Source: an uncultured Clostridia bacterium (GTDB lineage Bacteria; Bacillota; Clostridia; Christensenellales; Borkfalkiaceae). From it: a stretch of 34,888 nucleotides of DNA. The position numbers and the translations under genes were made by a program. Shown here piece by piece: positions 26,566 to 34,541 of this stretch. The notes under the pieces were generated by a model, which made no database searches, had not been told where the DNA came from, and was given only the letters and a program-made list of their open reading frames with translations. The first letter of the stretch is position 1. Every line of letters starts with the position of its first letter. The stretch spans positions 1 to 34,888 of the forward strand of contig CANQBW010000017.1 in assembly GCA_947589565.1 (NCBI GenBank), given 5' to 3'.

Positions 26566-27273
26566 TCACTTCCCGTATTTGTTGTATAAAACGCGCTCGT
26601 ATGCGCCGCTGTGCAAGTCAATTGCCCTCAAGTAGAGGGAAATTTTGTTGTCCTTCTCCATGCTGTTCCAAAGTTCCTCTCCGAAAGAGGTGATTTCATT
26701 CGGCATTTTGATGAGCCGCGGCTCCCCCTCGAAGGAGGGAAGGGGATCCCCGTCCCGTTCATAGGTATGAAGAAAATGTCCCCTGCCTGCGACGGGCTCG
26801 TATTGGAAGAAGTAGCGGTTGCAGGCGCTCCCCTTCTCGTCCGCGCTCTTCAAAATGGACATCTCATAGCAGAATTTCCCCTCCGTGTGCAGCACTGCGC
26901 TGATGCGGGGAGTGAAGTTCTTGTCCGGCTCGAAGGTGCAGCCCATGAGCGCATGTCTCATGCAGTGTCCGCCCTTGATCGCCTTTTCGATGGCGTCCGT
27001 CTGCACGCCGTTCGTGACAATGGTGTCTTTTCCTACGACTTTGACCGCCGAATAGATGATGAGCGAGGGGTCCTCGACCTTGGAGGGGTCGAAAGGAACA
27101 GTCTTAAGCTCCTCACTGCACTCTTCGAAGACGCGGTTGCGGCTGTTTGCGCTCCTGCCCATGATGAAATAGACGAGGATCGCTTTTGTTCCGTCCTCGC
27201 TCAGCCCCGCCGCGATCCCGCGCCCGGGATAGGGATTGTTTTTGAGAATTTCGCTTAAAAGTTTTACTTCCAT
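26566..27273 (-). CDS. purO: IMP cyclohydrolase, PurO-like family
   Basis: A 235-residue member of the IMP_cyclohyd (PurO) family, first known from archaea, which closes FAICAR to IMP. Family patterns seen: NPYPGRGIAAG at the start, MGRSANSRNRVF, the VTNGVQTDAI stretch and TPRISAV. It is unrelated in sequence to the N-terminal domain of PurH. The start codon overlaps the purN end by ten bases, with GGAG nine bases upstream. Together with the stand-alone transformylase downstream it replaces bifunctional PurH. The symbol is given by family; the activity is inferred. Confidence 0.88.
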   Translation of the reverse strand: MEVKLLSEILKNNPYPGRGIAAGLSEDGTKAILVYFIMGRSANSRNRVFEECSEELKTVPFDPSKVEDPSLIIYSAVKVVGKDTIVTNGVQTDAIEKAIKGGHCMRHALMGCTFEPDKNFTPRISAVLHTEGKFCYEMSILKSADEKGSACNRYFFQYEPVAGRGHFLHTYERDGDPLPSFEGEPRLIKMPNEITSFGEELWNSMEKDNKISLYLRAIDLHSGAYERVLYNKYGK

Positions 27274-27878
27274 GTCTCTTTCTCCGATAATTTTTTACAG
27301 ATTTCCTCCGCCGCTTCGGGCAGAATGATCCACTCCGCCTCGCGCATGACCCGCTTTTGAAGCATTTCGGGGGTGTCCCCCTCCTTCACGCAGACGGCCC
27401 GTTGGGAAATGATCTTCCCCCCGTCGCACTCCTCCGAGACGAAGTGGACGGTCGCACCCGTCACCTTGACGCCCGCCTTCAAGACCGCTTCATGCACGTG
27501 CAGACCGTACATTCCCTTTCCTCCGAAGGAGGGAAGGAGGGCGGGGTGGACGTTGATGATCCGCCCCTCGAGCTGTTGGACGAAATTTTTGCTTAAAATC
27601 GTCATGAACCCCGCGAGGACGACAAGTCCGATCTTATGATCTTGAAGGGTTTGAAGAATTTTTTCCTCCCGCTCCGCGGAAGAAAGTTTCCCTCGGTCGA
27701 AGACGACGCTCTCGATCCCATACCGCGCGGCACGAGTGAGGCAATGCGCCCCCTCGTGGTCGCAAATGAGAAGGGAAATTTCCCCGTGGGGAATAAGTCC
27801 CGCCTCCGCGGCGTTCAAAATCGCCTGAAAATTGGTTCCGCCGCCCGAACAGAGGACGGCGACTTTGATCTTGTTCAT
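27264..27878 (-). CDS. purN: Phosphoribosylglycinamide formyltransferase
   Basis: Formylates GAR using 10-formyl-THF. The 204 residues show the N-terminal VLCSGGGTNFQAIL substrate loop, LAGFMTILSKNFV, and the catalytic Asn, His and Asp in INVHPALLPSF and TVHFVSEECDGGKII. The start overlaps the purM stop as ATGA. Length is normal; the activity depends on folate made by the fhs gene of the same operon. Confidence 0.97.
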   Translation of the reverse strand: MNKIKVAVLCSGGGTNFQAILNAAEAGLIPHGEISLLICDHEGAHCLTRAARYGIESVVFDRGKLSSAEREEKILQTLQDHKIGLVVLAGFMTILSKNFVQQLEGRIINVHPALLPSFGGKGMYGLHVHEAVLKAGVKVTGATVHFVSEECDGGKIISQRAVCVKEGDTPEMLQKRVMREAEWIILPEAAEEICKKLSEKETWK

Positions 27879-28909
27879 AGAAGTTCCACACCCTCGCCGC
27901 GGACGATCTCGCCGAGAATGTAGGCGTTCTCCCCATGTTCTTTGAGGCAGGCGAGCGCCCTTTCGACGTCCTTCTTTGCGACGACGACGCTCATGCCGAC
28001 GCCCATGTTGAAGGTGTTGAACATGTCGTGCTCGTTGATCTTCCCTTGCTCTTGTATGAGGGAGAAGATCGGGGGAATGCGGACGTCCTTCTTTTGGATT
28101 TTCACGCCCAATCCTTCGGGAATGGAGCGGGGCATGTTCTCATAGAAGCCGCCGCCCGTGATGTGGGAAATTCCCTTGACCTCGACTTTATTCAAGAGGG
28201 CAAGGATAGGTTTGACATAAATTTTTGTGGGCTCGAGCAGAGTCTCTCCCAAAGATTTGCCGCCGAGTTCTTTGACGGGGGAAGTGAGGTCGGCGTGTTC
28301 GACGTCGAACACCTTCCTCACGAGGGAGAAGCCGTTCGAATGCACGCCCGACGAGGGCAGGGCGAGCATGACGTCCCCCTCCTTCATCTTATTTTTGTCG
28401 AGGACTTTGGACTTGTCCACGACTCCGACCGAAAATCCCGCGAGGTCGTACTCCTCCTCGGGCATCGTGCCGGGGTGCTCCGCCGTCTCGCCGCCGACGA
28501 GGGCGCAGCCCGCCCGAACGCAGCCTTCCGCCACGCCGCCGACGATCTCCGCGATTTTTTCGGGAATGTTCTTTCCGCAGGCGATATAGTCGAGGAAGAA
28601 GAGCGGCTTTGCGCCGCAGCAGATGACGTCGTTGACGCACATGGCGACGCAGTCGATGCCGATCGTGTCGTGCTTGTCCATTAAAATTGCGAGGCGCAGC
28701 TTGGTGCCGACGCCGTCCGTCCCCGAGACGAGGACGGGCTCCTTCATCTCCCCGCAAGAGAGCGGAAAGAGGCCCCCGAAGCCGCCGATGTCCGCCTTGC
28801 CCGAGGGCATGGTCCGCGCAACGTGCTTTTTCATGAGTTCCACGGCGCGATAGCCCGCCGTGATGTCCACTCCCGCCTCTTTATAGCTCTCGGAATAGCT
28901 CTTTTCCAT
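27875..28909 (-). CDS. purM: Phosphoribosylformylglycinamidine cyclo-ligase (AIR synthetase)
   Basis: Closes FGAM to AIR with ATP. The 344-residue protein of the PurM/SelD fold begins YKEAGVDITAGYRAVELMK and has LVSGTDGVGTKLRLA, CVNDVICCGAKPLFFLDY, GGETAEHPGTM and HITGGGFYENMPR, all family hallmarks. AAGGAG precedes the ATG, 15 bases after purF. Nothing unusual. Confidence 0.97.
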   Translation of the reverse strand: MEKSYSESYKEAGVDITAGYRAVELMKKHVARTMPSGKADIGGFGGLFPLSCGEMKEPVLVSGTDGVGTKLRLAILMDKHDTIGIDCVAMCVNDVICCGAKPLFFLDYIACGKNIPEKIAEIVGGVAEGCVRAGCALVGGETAEHPGTMPEEEYDLAGFSVGVVDKSKVLDKNKMKEGDVMLALPSSGVHSNGFSLVRKVFDVEHADLTSPVKELGGKSLGETLLEPTKIYVKPILALLNKVEVKGISHITGGGFYENMPRSIPEGLGVKIQKKDVRIPPIFSLIQEQGKINEHDMFNTFNMGVGMSVVVAKKDVERALACLKEHGENAYILGEIVRGEGVELL

Positions 28910-28924
28910 ATCTTTCTCCTTGGA

Positions 28925-30370
28925 TCATTTTTGAAATTTGGGATTCTCGCTGATGGGACGCTCCCAGCGCTCGAACCGCTCCTTCTTGCTCTGCGTCGGC
29001 TCCTCGGTGGGATACTTCCCGTCGAAACACGCCGTGCAGAAGCCGCTTCCGTCGCCGCCCGTCAGGTGCGTCACCTTGGAAATATCAAGATACCCCAGTG
29101 AGTCCGCGCCGATGATTTGCGCGATCTCCTCCACCGTGTGATGGCAGGCGATGAGGTTGTCTCGCGAGTCGATGTCCGTGCCGTAGTAGCAGGGATTCAT
29201 GAATGCGGGCGCGGAGGAGAGAAGGTGCACTTCCTTTGCCCCCGCCTCGCGGAGAAGGCGGACGATCCTACCGCTCGTCGTGCCGCGGACAATGCTGTCG
29301 TCCACCAAGATCACCCGCTTGCCCTCGATCGCCGACTTTAAGACATTCAATTTGATGCGGACCTTGTCCTCCCGCGACTTCTGTCCCGGGGCGATGAAGG
29401 TCCTGCCGATGTATTTATTTTTGATAAATCCGATCCCGTAGGGAATGCCCGACTCCATCGCGTAGCCGTAGGCTGCGTCGAGTCCCGAGTCGGGAACGCC
29501 GACGACGATGTCCGCGTCAATTTTATATTGCTGCGCAAGGAAGGCTCCCGCCTGCTTTCTCGCCTCATGAACGGACTTTCCGTCGATGACGGAATCGGGG
29601 CGGGCGATATAGAGAAATTCGAAGACGCAGAAGCTCTTCGGTTCTTTCCCGCAGTGGGTGCGGTCGGAGAGGACGCCGTCCTTGGTGAAGACGATCATCT
29701 CCCCCGGTTCCACGTCGCGAATGAGCTTCGCGCCGACTGCGTCGAGCGCACAGGTCTCCGAGGCGACGACATAGGCGCCGTCCGGCCTCTGACCGTAGCA
29801 GAGGGGGCGGAAGCCATGCGGATCGCGGACGGCGATCAGCTTGCTCGGCGACATGACGATGAGAGAGTAGGCTCCCTTGAGCCTGTCCATCGCCCCGAGG
29901 ACCGCGTCTTCGATGGACTTCGCCCGAACGCGCTCCTTGGTGATGATATAGGAAATGACCTCGGTGTCCGTCGTCGTGTGGAAGATGCTCCCCTCGTTTT
30001 CAAGCTCCGAGCGAAGCTCGAAGGAGTTGACGAGGTTCCCGTTGTGCGCGAGCGCCATGTTCCCCTTGAGGTGGTTGACGACGATGGGCTGTGCGTTCTC
30101 TCTGCCGCCGCCGCCCGTCGTCGAATAGCGGACATGGCCGATCGCCATGTTCCCCTCGCCGAGCATTTCGAGATTGCGCGGCGTGAAGACGTCGTTGACG
30201 AGCCCCACATCCTTGTGCGAAGTAAAGACGCCGTCGTTGTTGACGACGATCCCCGCCGACTCCTGCCCGCGGTGTTGAAGCGCAAAAAGCGCATAGTATG
30301 CGGTACTCGCTACATTCTCGACGCCATTTGCAAAGATCCCGAATACGCCGCATTCCTCATGAATTGCCAT
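28925..30370 (-). CDS. purF: Amidophosphoribosyltransferase, iron-sulfur type
   Basis: Commits PRPP to purine synthesis with glutamine as nitrogen donor. In the 481-residue protein the N-terminal nucleophile is Cys7 in HEECGVFG, so a six-residue propeptide must be removed. The PRPP motif VILVDDSIVRGTTSG is intact. Cysteines in SFCVFEFLYIARPDS, CYYGTDI and GFCTACFDG correspond to the four [4Fe-4S] ligands of the Bacillus enzyme, so this is the oxygen-sensitive, cluster-bearing form. Feedback inhibition by purine nucleotides is known for the family. It lies 12 bases after purC. Confidence 0.97.
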   Translation of the reverse strand: MAIHEECGVFGIFANGVENVASTAYYALFALQHRGQESAGIVVNNDGVFTSHKDVGLVNDVFTPRNLEMLGEGNMAIGHVRYSTTGGGGRENAQPIVVNHLKGNMALAHNGNLVNSFELRSELENEGSIFHTTTDTEVISYIITKERVRAKSIEDAVLGAMDRLKGAYSLIVMSPSKLIAVRDPHGFRPLCYGQRPDGAYVVASETCALDAVGAKLIRDVEPGEMIVFTKDGVLSDRTHCGKEPKSFCVFEFLYIARPDSVIDGKSVHEARKQAGAFLAQQYKIDADIVVGVPDSGLDAAYGYAMESGIPYGIGFIKNKYIGRTFIAPGQKSREDKVRIKLNVLKSAIEGKRVILVDDSIVRGTTSGRIVRLLREAGAKEVHLLSSAPAFMNPCYYGTDIDSRDNLIACHHTVEEIAQIIGADSLGYLDISKVTHLTGGDGSGFCTACFDGKYPTEEPTQSKKERFERWERPISENPKFQK

Positions 30371-30382
30371 TTTCTTTGTCCT

Positions 30383-31093
30383 TTACGCGCCCGTCACGCG
30401 CTTGAAGATTTCGCGGTAGGCGTCCTCCACGCCGCCCATGTCGCGGCGGAAGCGGTCCTTGTCGAGCTTTTCACCCGTCTTTGCGTCCCAGAATCTGCAG
30501 GTGTCCGGAGAAATCTCATCGGCGAGCACGATCGTGCCGTCGGGGAGCTTTCCGAACTCCAATTTAAAGTCGATGAGGCGGACGCCGAGCTTTAAAAAGT
30601 ACTCCTTCAAAACTTCGTTGACTTTGAAGGCGTAGCGCTTGATCGTGTCGATCTCCTCTTTCGTCGCAAGTTTTAAAGCGATCGCATGATAGGAGTTGAT
30701 GAGCGGGTCGTCGAGCGCGTCGCACTTATAGGAAAATTCGATGGTCGGCTCGTCGAAGATGATCCCCTCCTCGACGCCGTAGCGCTTGGAGAAGGATCCT
30801 GCCGACACATTCCTCACGATGACTTCGAGGGGTACGATCTTGACTTTCTTGACCAAAGTATCCCGCTCGGAGAGTTCCTCTACAAAATGCGTGGGCACCC
30901 CCTGCTTTTCGAGGAGCTGCATGAGCATGTTGGACATGCGGTTGTTGACGACCCCCTTTCCCGCGATCGTCCCCTTCTTCTGTCCGTTGAACGCCGTCGC
31001 GTCGTCCTTATAGGAGACGATGCAATACCGCTCGTCCCCGGTCGCAAAGACCTTCTTTGCCTTGCCCTCATAGAGCTGTTCCTTCTTTTCCAT
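30383..31093 (-). CDS. purC: SAICAR synthetase
   Basis: Joins CAIR and aspartate to SAICAR with ATP. The 236 residues begin with [14 protein letters not shown], and contain [45 protein letters not shown] and [14 protein letters not shown], the full set of family motifs. AAGGAG precedes the ATG, 11 bases after purE. Length is normal. The next enzyme of the path, PurB, is not encoded in the window. Confidence 0.97.
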   Translation of the reverse strand: MEKKEQLYEGKAKKVFATGDERYCIVSYKDDATAFNGQKKGTIAGKGVVNNRMSNMLMQLLEKQGVPTHFVEELSERDTLVKKVKIVPLEVIVRNVSAGSFSKRYGVEEGIIFDEPTIEFSYKCDALDDPLINSYHAIALKLATKEEIDTIKRYAFKVNEVLKEYFLKLGVRLIDFKLEFGKLPDGTIVLADEISPDTCRFWDAKTGEKLDKDRFRRDMGGVEDAYREIFKRVTGA

Positions 31094-31104
31094 ATCAATT
31101 CTCC

Positions 31105-31596
31105 TTATGTGTATTTTTCAAAGATGGTTCTGTCGGAGGAGAGGACCTTCTCTCTCCCCTCTTCTCGGAATTTTTTGAGCTTGTCCTTTAAATCGGAATC
31201 CTCGAGCGCGAGAATTTCCGCCGCGAGATAGGCGGCGTTCTTCGCCCCATCGACGGCGACCGTCGCAACGGGAATGCCCGAGGGCATCATGACCGTCGAA
31301 AGAAGGGCGTCCATGCCGCCCAAAGAGCCGCTTTTGATCGGGATCCCGATGACGGGCAGAATGGTGGACGCTGCGAATGCGCCCGCAAGGTGCGCCGCCA
31401 TTCCCGCCGCGCAGAGAATGACGCCGAAGCCGTCCTCCTCCGCACGGAGGGCGAACGCTCTCGCCTCCTCGGGCGTGCGGTGCGCGGAATAGACGTGCAC
31501 CTCGAAGGGAATGTGAAATTCCCTCAAGACGTCGATCGCTTTCTCGACCACGGGCATGTCCGATTCGCTGCCCATGATAACGGCTGCTTTTTTCAT
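31105..31596 (-). CDS. purE: N5-CAIR mutase, class I PurE
   Basis: Rearranges N5-CAIR to CAIR. The 163 residues carry MGSESDMPV, the catalytic-loop sequence [10 protein letters not shown] typical of the bacterial class I enzyme, [10 protein letters not shown], and [21 protein letters not shown] class I PurE needs PurK to make N5-CAIR, and no purK lies in the operon; it may be elsewhere, or CAIR may form from AIR and bicarbonate without it. GGGAGG is five bases before the ATG. It is the first gene of the 11-gene operon, behind a leader with an intrinsic terminator. Confidence 0.96.
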   Translation of the reverse strand: MKKAAVIMGSESDMPVVEKAIDVLREFHIPFEVHVYSAHRTPEEARAFALRAEEDGFGVILCAAGMAAHLAGAFAASTILPVIGIPIKSGSLGGMDALLSTVMMPSGIPVATVAVDGAKNAAYLAAEILALEDSDLKDKLKKFREEGREKVLSSDRTIFEKYT

Positions 31597-31615
31597 GATA
31601 CCTCCCTCAGACCAA

Positions 31616-31651
31616 CAAAAAGAGCAGTTTCCCTCTGTGCGAGAAAACTGC
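31616..31651 (-). terminator. Leader terminator (attenuator candidate) of the purine operon
   Basis: On the minus strand GCAGTTT (31645-31651) pairs with AAACTGC (31624-31630), extended by CTC/GAG inside, and is followed by TCTTTTTG. It sits between the promoter and the purE ribosome site, so transcription must read through it to express the operon. Confidence 0.75.
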
Positions 31652-31714
31652 TTCTCAAGCGGATATTTCTCTTCTCCCCGAAAAAGGGGGAAAGTCGCCG
31701 AGTTTCATGACATC

Positions 31715-31744
31715 ATTATAATACAAACCCCTCCCGCCCGTCAA
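31715..31744 (-). promoter_or_regulatory. Sigma-A promoter of the purE-mutY operon
   Basis: On the minus strand TTGACG (31739-31744), 18 bases, TATAAT (31715-31720). The leader is about 110 bases and includes a small CCCC/GGGG hairpin and the terminator at 31616-31651. No purine, PRPP, ppGpp or ZTP riboswitch core was recognised in it. Confidence 0.85.
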
Positions 31745-31789
31745 GCGTTGAGAGAGAAAAACCGCGAAAAATTGCTTCTCCGGGGAAAA

Positions 31790-32632
31790 TTATTTTTGAT
31801 TAAATTTTTTCCGCACGAAAAAGTCGGTCACGCGCTCGGGCAAAATCTTGTAAGCATAGCGCAAAACATTGTTCTTTCCCCCCGCGACGGCGACCGTCGG
31901 CGGATTCTTTCTGTCGACGAGCTTTAAGATGCTGTCGGCGACAAGCGAAGAGGACATTCCCCCCTGTTCCATATTGGCAAGGGCGGCGGACGCCTTCTTG
32001 AGGGGAGAGGAGTAGTTCTTGCTCTCCTCCTCGCTGTAGACCCTGCGGGAATAGGTGAAGTCGGTGGCGGTCCCGCCGGGGAGCAGCGCACACACGCGCA
32101 CGCCGTAGGGACGAAGCTCAAGGTCCGCCTCCCGCGCGAGCATGGTGAGCGCCGCCTTCGAGGAGGAATAGAATCCGTCGAAGGGAATGGGCATGTCCCC
32201 GCCCAAGGAGCCGACTAAGATGACCCTTCCGCACCGCTGCTTTAAATAGGGCGCGGCTGCCCTGATCGCCTCGATCGCGCCGAAGTAGTTGACTTCGAAC
32301 AGATACCGATAGTCCCCGCTCTTGGCGTATTCGAGGGGCGCCGCCATCGAAAATCCCGCCGAATAGACGAGAAGATCGAGGCTCACAAGTTCCTCGCACG
32401 CCTTCTCGATCGCCTCGCCGATCTCCCCCTCCTGCGCGGCGTCCGCCGTCAGCGACTGCACCCTCTCTCCGTGAAAGGGAGTGCGCGAAATATTGTAGAC
32501 GCGATAGCCCTTCGCAGAGAGTTTGAGCGCGGTCTCCCTGCCGATCCCCGAAGAGCCGCCCACAACGATCGCATTCTTTTTCAAGGGCGTCCTTTGACGG
32601 GACGCCTCTTCCGTCTTGATATTCTCTTCCAT
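31790..32632 (-). CDS. Short-chain dehydrogenase/reductase family oxidoreductase
   Basis: A 280-residue classical SDR enzyme using NAD(P)(H). After a charged N-terminal tail come the cofactor motif VVGGSSGIGRE, an Arg in NISRTP that suggests NADPH, the NNAG-position LLVYSAGF, the catalytic Ser in LVGSLGGD, and the YSSSK catalytic Tyr/Lys pair. The C-terminal ~60 residues resemble SDRs acting on lipid-like substrates, but the substrate is unknown. An ATG 19 codons further upstream (32689) overlaps the ZIP gene; the inner ATG at 32632 is preferred though its ribosome site is weak. Probably cotranscribed with the ZIP transporter. Confidence 0.88.
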   Translation of the reverse strand: MEENIKTEEASRQRTPLKKNAIVVGGSSGIGRETALKLSAKGYRVYNISRTPFHGERVQSLTADAAQEGEIGEAIEKACEELVSLDLLVYSAGFSMAAPLEYAKSGDYRYLFEVNYFGAIEAIRAAAPYLKQRCGRVILVGSLGGDMPIPFDGFYSSSKAALTMLAREADLELRPYGVRVCALLPGGTATDFTYSRRVYSEEESKNYSSPLKKASAALANMEQGGMSSSLVADSILKLVDRKNPPTVAVAGGKNNVLRYAYKILPERVTDFFVRKKFNQK

Positions 32633-32672
32633 ACCCTTAGAGTTTGTAAATTCAGGAAAATTTATGCAAGAT

Positions 32673-33443
32673 TTATCCGAGGGCGACATCTAAGATCATC
32701 ATGACGCAGAATCCGAGAATGACGCCCGCGCTTGCAAGCGTCTTGTTCTCCGAAAAACAGTCGGGAATGAGCTCGGAGCAGACGACGGCGACCATAGCCC
32801 CCGCCGAAAAGGAGAGAGCCCAGGGCATGAGCCCGACGATGTAAGTTGCAAGCGCAGCGCCCAAAAGACAGGCGGGGATTTCCACCGCTCCCGAGCCTTG
32901 AGAGAAGAGAAAGGCCTTCCCCGCGCTCATTCCGCGGGACTTGAGCGGAAAGGCGACGCACATGCCCTCGGGAAAGTTCTGCACGGCGATCCCGACTCCG
33001 AGAAGGAGTGCAGACAGTGCCGCCGCCTCCACTCCCGCGCCCTGCGCGAAGGCAACTCCGACCGCCATTCCCTCGGGAATATTGTGCAGCGTCACCGCCA
33101 GATAGAGAAGTGCCGACTTCCTGTCCCCTCCGCAGCCGATGATCCGCTTGGTACGGGAGAGAAAGAAGTCGGACAGAATGATGAACGCCCCTCCGAGCAA
33201 GAACCCGAGCGTGACCGTAAGGTAGGAGGGGATCGCGCTCTCGTATTCGATCGCGGGGAGGAGCAGAGAGAAGAAGCTCGCCGCGATCATGATCCCCGCC
33301 GCCGCGCCGTTCATAAGGGTCAAAAAATTTTGGTTGATCTTTTTGGAAAAGAAGACGAACATCGCGCCCAGCGCCGTCATCAGATACATGAACAGGGAGA
33401 GACAGAAGGACTGTAAAATGGGATCCCAACTCAAAAACCGCAT
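32673..33443 (-). CDS. ZIP family metal transporter
   Basis: A 256-residue membrane protein of the ZIP family, which brings divalent cations such as zinc, iron or manganese into the cell. About eight membrane spans are visible. The metal-site helices carry HNIPEG (His120 to Gly125) and QNFPEG (155-160), the two signature motifs; SELIPDC lies in the last part. A short loop after span 3 has the basic stretch SRTKRIIGCGGDRKS. GAGG precedes the ATG by seven bases. An imperfect 16-base palindrome at 33459-33474 lies just upstream and might be an operator; no clear promoter could be assigned. Confidence 0.93.
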   Translation of the reverse strand: MRFLSWDPILQSFCLSLFMYLMTALGAMFVFFSKKINQNFLTLMNGAAAGIMIAASFFSLLLPAIEYESAIPSYLTVTLGFLLGGAFIILSDFFLSRTKRIIGCGGDRKSALLYLAVTLHNIPEGMAVGVAFAQGAGVEAAALSALLLGVGIAVQNFPEGMCVAFPLKSRGMSAGKAFLFSQGSGAVEIPACLLGAALATYIVGLMPWALSFSAGAMVAVVCSELIPDCFSENKTLASAGVILGFCVMMILDVALG

Positions 33444-33692
33444 TTGTAAACCTCGTGGCTGTGTATAGATACAGTCACTTCAGGTTATGAATTTTTCTCT
33501 TTTTTGGTGAAAAAGAGGTAAGAAACCTTTTTTATTAAGCGGCAATCCGCTTCACCCTTGCCTTGTTGTAAGACGAACACTACTTTTTTCAATGCTGAAA
33601 AAAGTAGCAAAAAAGACCCGGGACACTTGCAATTGTGTCCCGGACCCCGCAATGCTTTTTATTCGGAGGTACAGGCTTTCTGTTTTTAACCT

Positions 33693-33785
33693 GTCATGTT
33701 GAGCGGAACGAAGTGAAGTCGAAGGCGCGTCGTTCTATTGAGAATCCATACGCGCCTCACGAGCGTAGCGAAGTAAACATCTCGT
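33693..33785. repeat. Long-form covarying hairpin element
   Basis: Outer arms ATGTT / AACAT; middle hairpin GGCGCGT / ACGCGCC around TTCTATTG; CACGAGC; GAAGTA. Same plan as 15025-15125 with different stems. Confidence 0.8.
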
Positions 33786-33861
33786 CCTTTCAGCGGAATC
33801 GCCTTGGATTGTCTTTTGCGAAAGACGAACGTTGCTACTTTTTTACGCATACAAAAAATAA

Positions 33862-34100
33862 GGTGAAGGGAGTCGAACCCGCGACGGTTTTGGACGGCGG
33901 ATTTCCGCCCGGTTCTTCGTCGACTCCCTTGTCCAAACAAAAATCCGCTTGTCCAAAACTGCTTCGCACTCCCGCGTAGCAATTTTCGAGGGATTTGTGC
34001 CGAGGAGGAGGAAGGTTTACTGGATGTAAATCGACGACGGCGTAGGCGAAAAGCACCGAAAAGAGCCCGCGGGAGCGGCGTGGATTCGGCTCCCTTCACC
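33862..34100. repeat. 239-bp element with 16-base terminal inverted repeats
   Basis: The left end GGTGAAGGGAGTCGAA (33862-33877) matches the reverse complement of the right end TTCGGCTCCCTTCACC (34085-34100) at 15 of 16 positions, and a similar end occurs inverted inside (33918-33933). It contains an exact inverted copy (33982-34020) of 7480-7518. The left end reads like a tRNA T-arm, but no cloverleaf can be drawn. It is too short to encode a transposase. Confidence 0.7.
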
Positions 34101-34118
34101 TAAACCAAAAAAAATGTT

Positions 34119-34189
34119 GGGACACTTGCGCTTCGACCTTTCTACTGTTTTTTCCTTGGGTCGCACGAGCGCAGCGAGTATTGTGTCCC
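34119..34189. repeat. Hairpin element with GGGACAC/GTGTCCC ends
   Basis: Ends GGGACACTTG and TTGTGTCCC pair; inside are stem CGACC/GGTCG around TTTCTACTG, then CACGAGC and GAGTA. At 33620-33641 the same ends occur with only CAA between them. Confidence 0.8.
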
Positions 34190-34459
34190 GTTCGGCGGTA
34201 GCCCCCGCCGAACCCCGCCTCGCCACCAGCTCGGCTAAACTCGCCTATGGCTCGTGCGCCGCGCTTGGATAACAATAGAAGGCGCGTCGTCTACGTTGCG
34301 GTTCACAGCCCACCGGGCTGTTGAACAGAAGTCGCAACGCTCCACCCCGCGACGCTTTTTATTCGGAGTACAGGCTTGTCTGTTTTTAACCTGTCATTCC
34401 GAGTGGAGCGTAGCGGAATCGAGGAATCCCCCAAGCAAGCGACGGGACATTCCTTTTAT

Positions 34460-34541
34460 GTCACCCTGAGCGTAGTCGAAGGCGCGTCGTTCTATTGAGA
34501 ATCCATACGCGCCTCACGAGCCTTTAGGCGAGTAAGGGTCT
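34460..34541. repeat. Long-form covarying hairpin element
   Basis: Outer arms ACCCT / AGGGT; middle hairpin GGCGCGT / ACGCGCC around TTCTATTG; CACGAGC; third hairpin GCC-TTTA-GGC; GAGTA. Confidence 0.8.

Noticed and set aside
31597..31714. Purine or PRPP riboswitch in the purE leader
   Set aside because: None of the conserved core sequences of these riboswitches was found; only generic hairpins and the terminator.
33860..33960. Possible tRNA on the minus strand (GCGGGTTCGACTCCC looks like a T-arm)
   Set aside because: The 3' T-stem does not pair, no anticodon arm or matching acceptor is within range; the matching end is 239 bases away as an inverted repeat.
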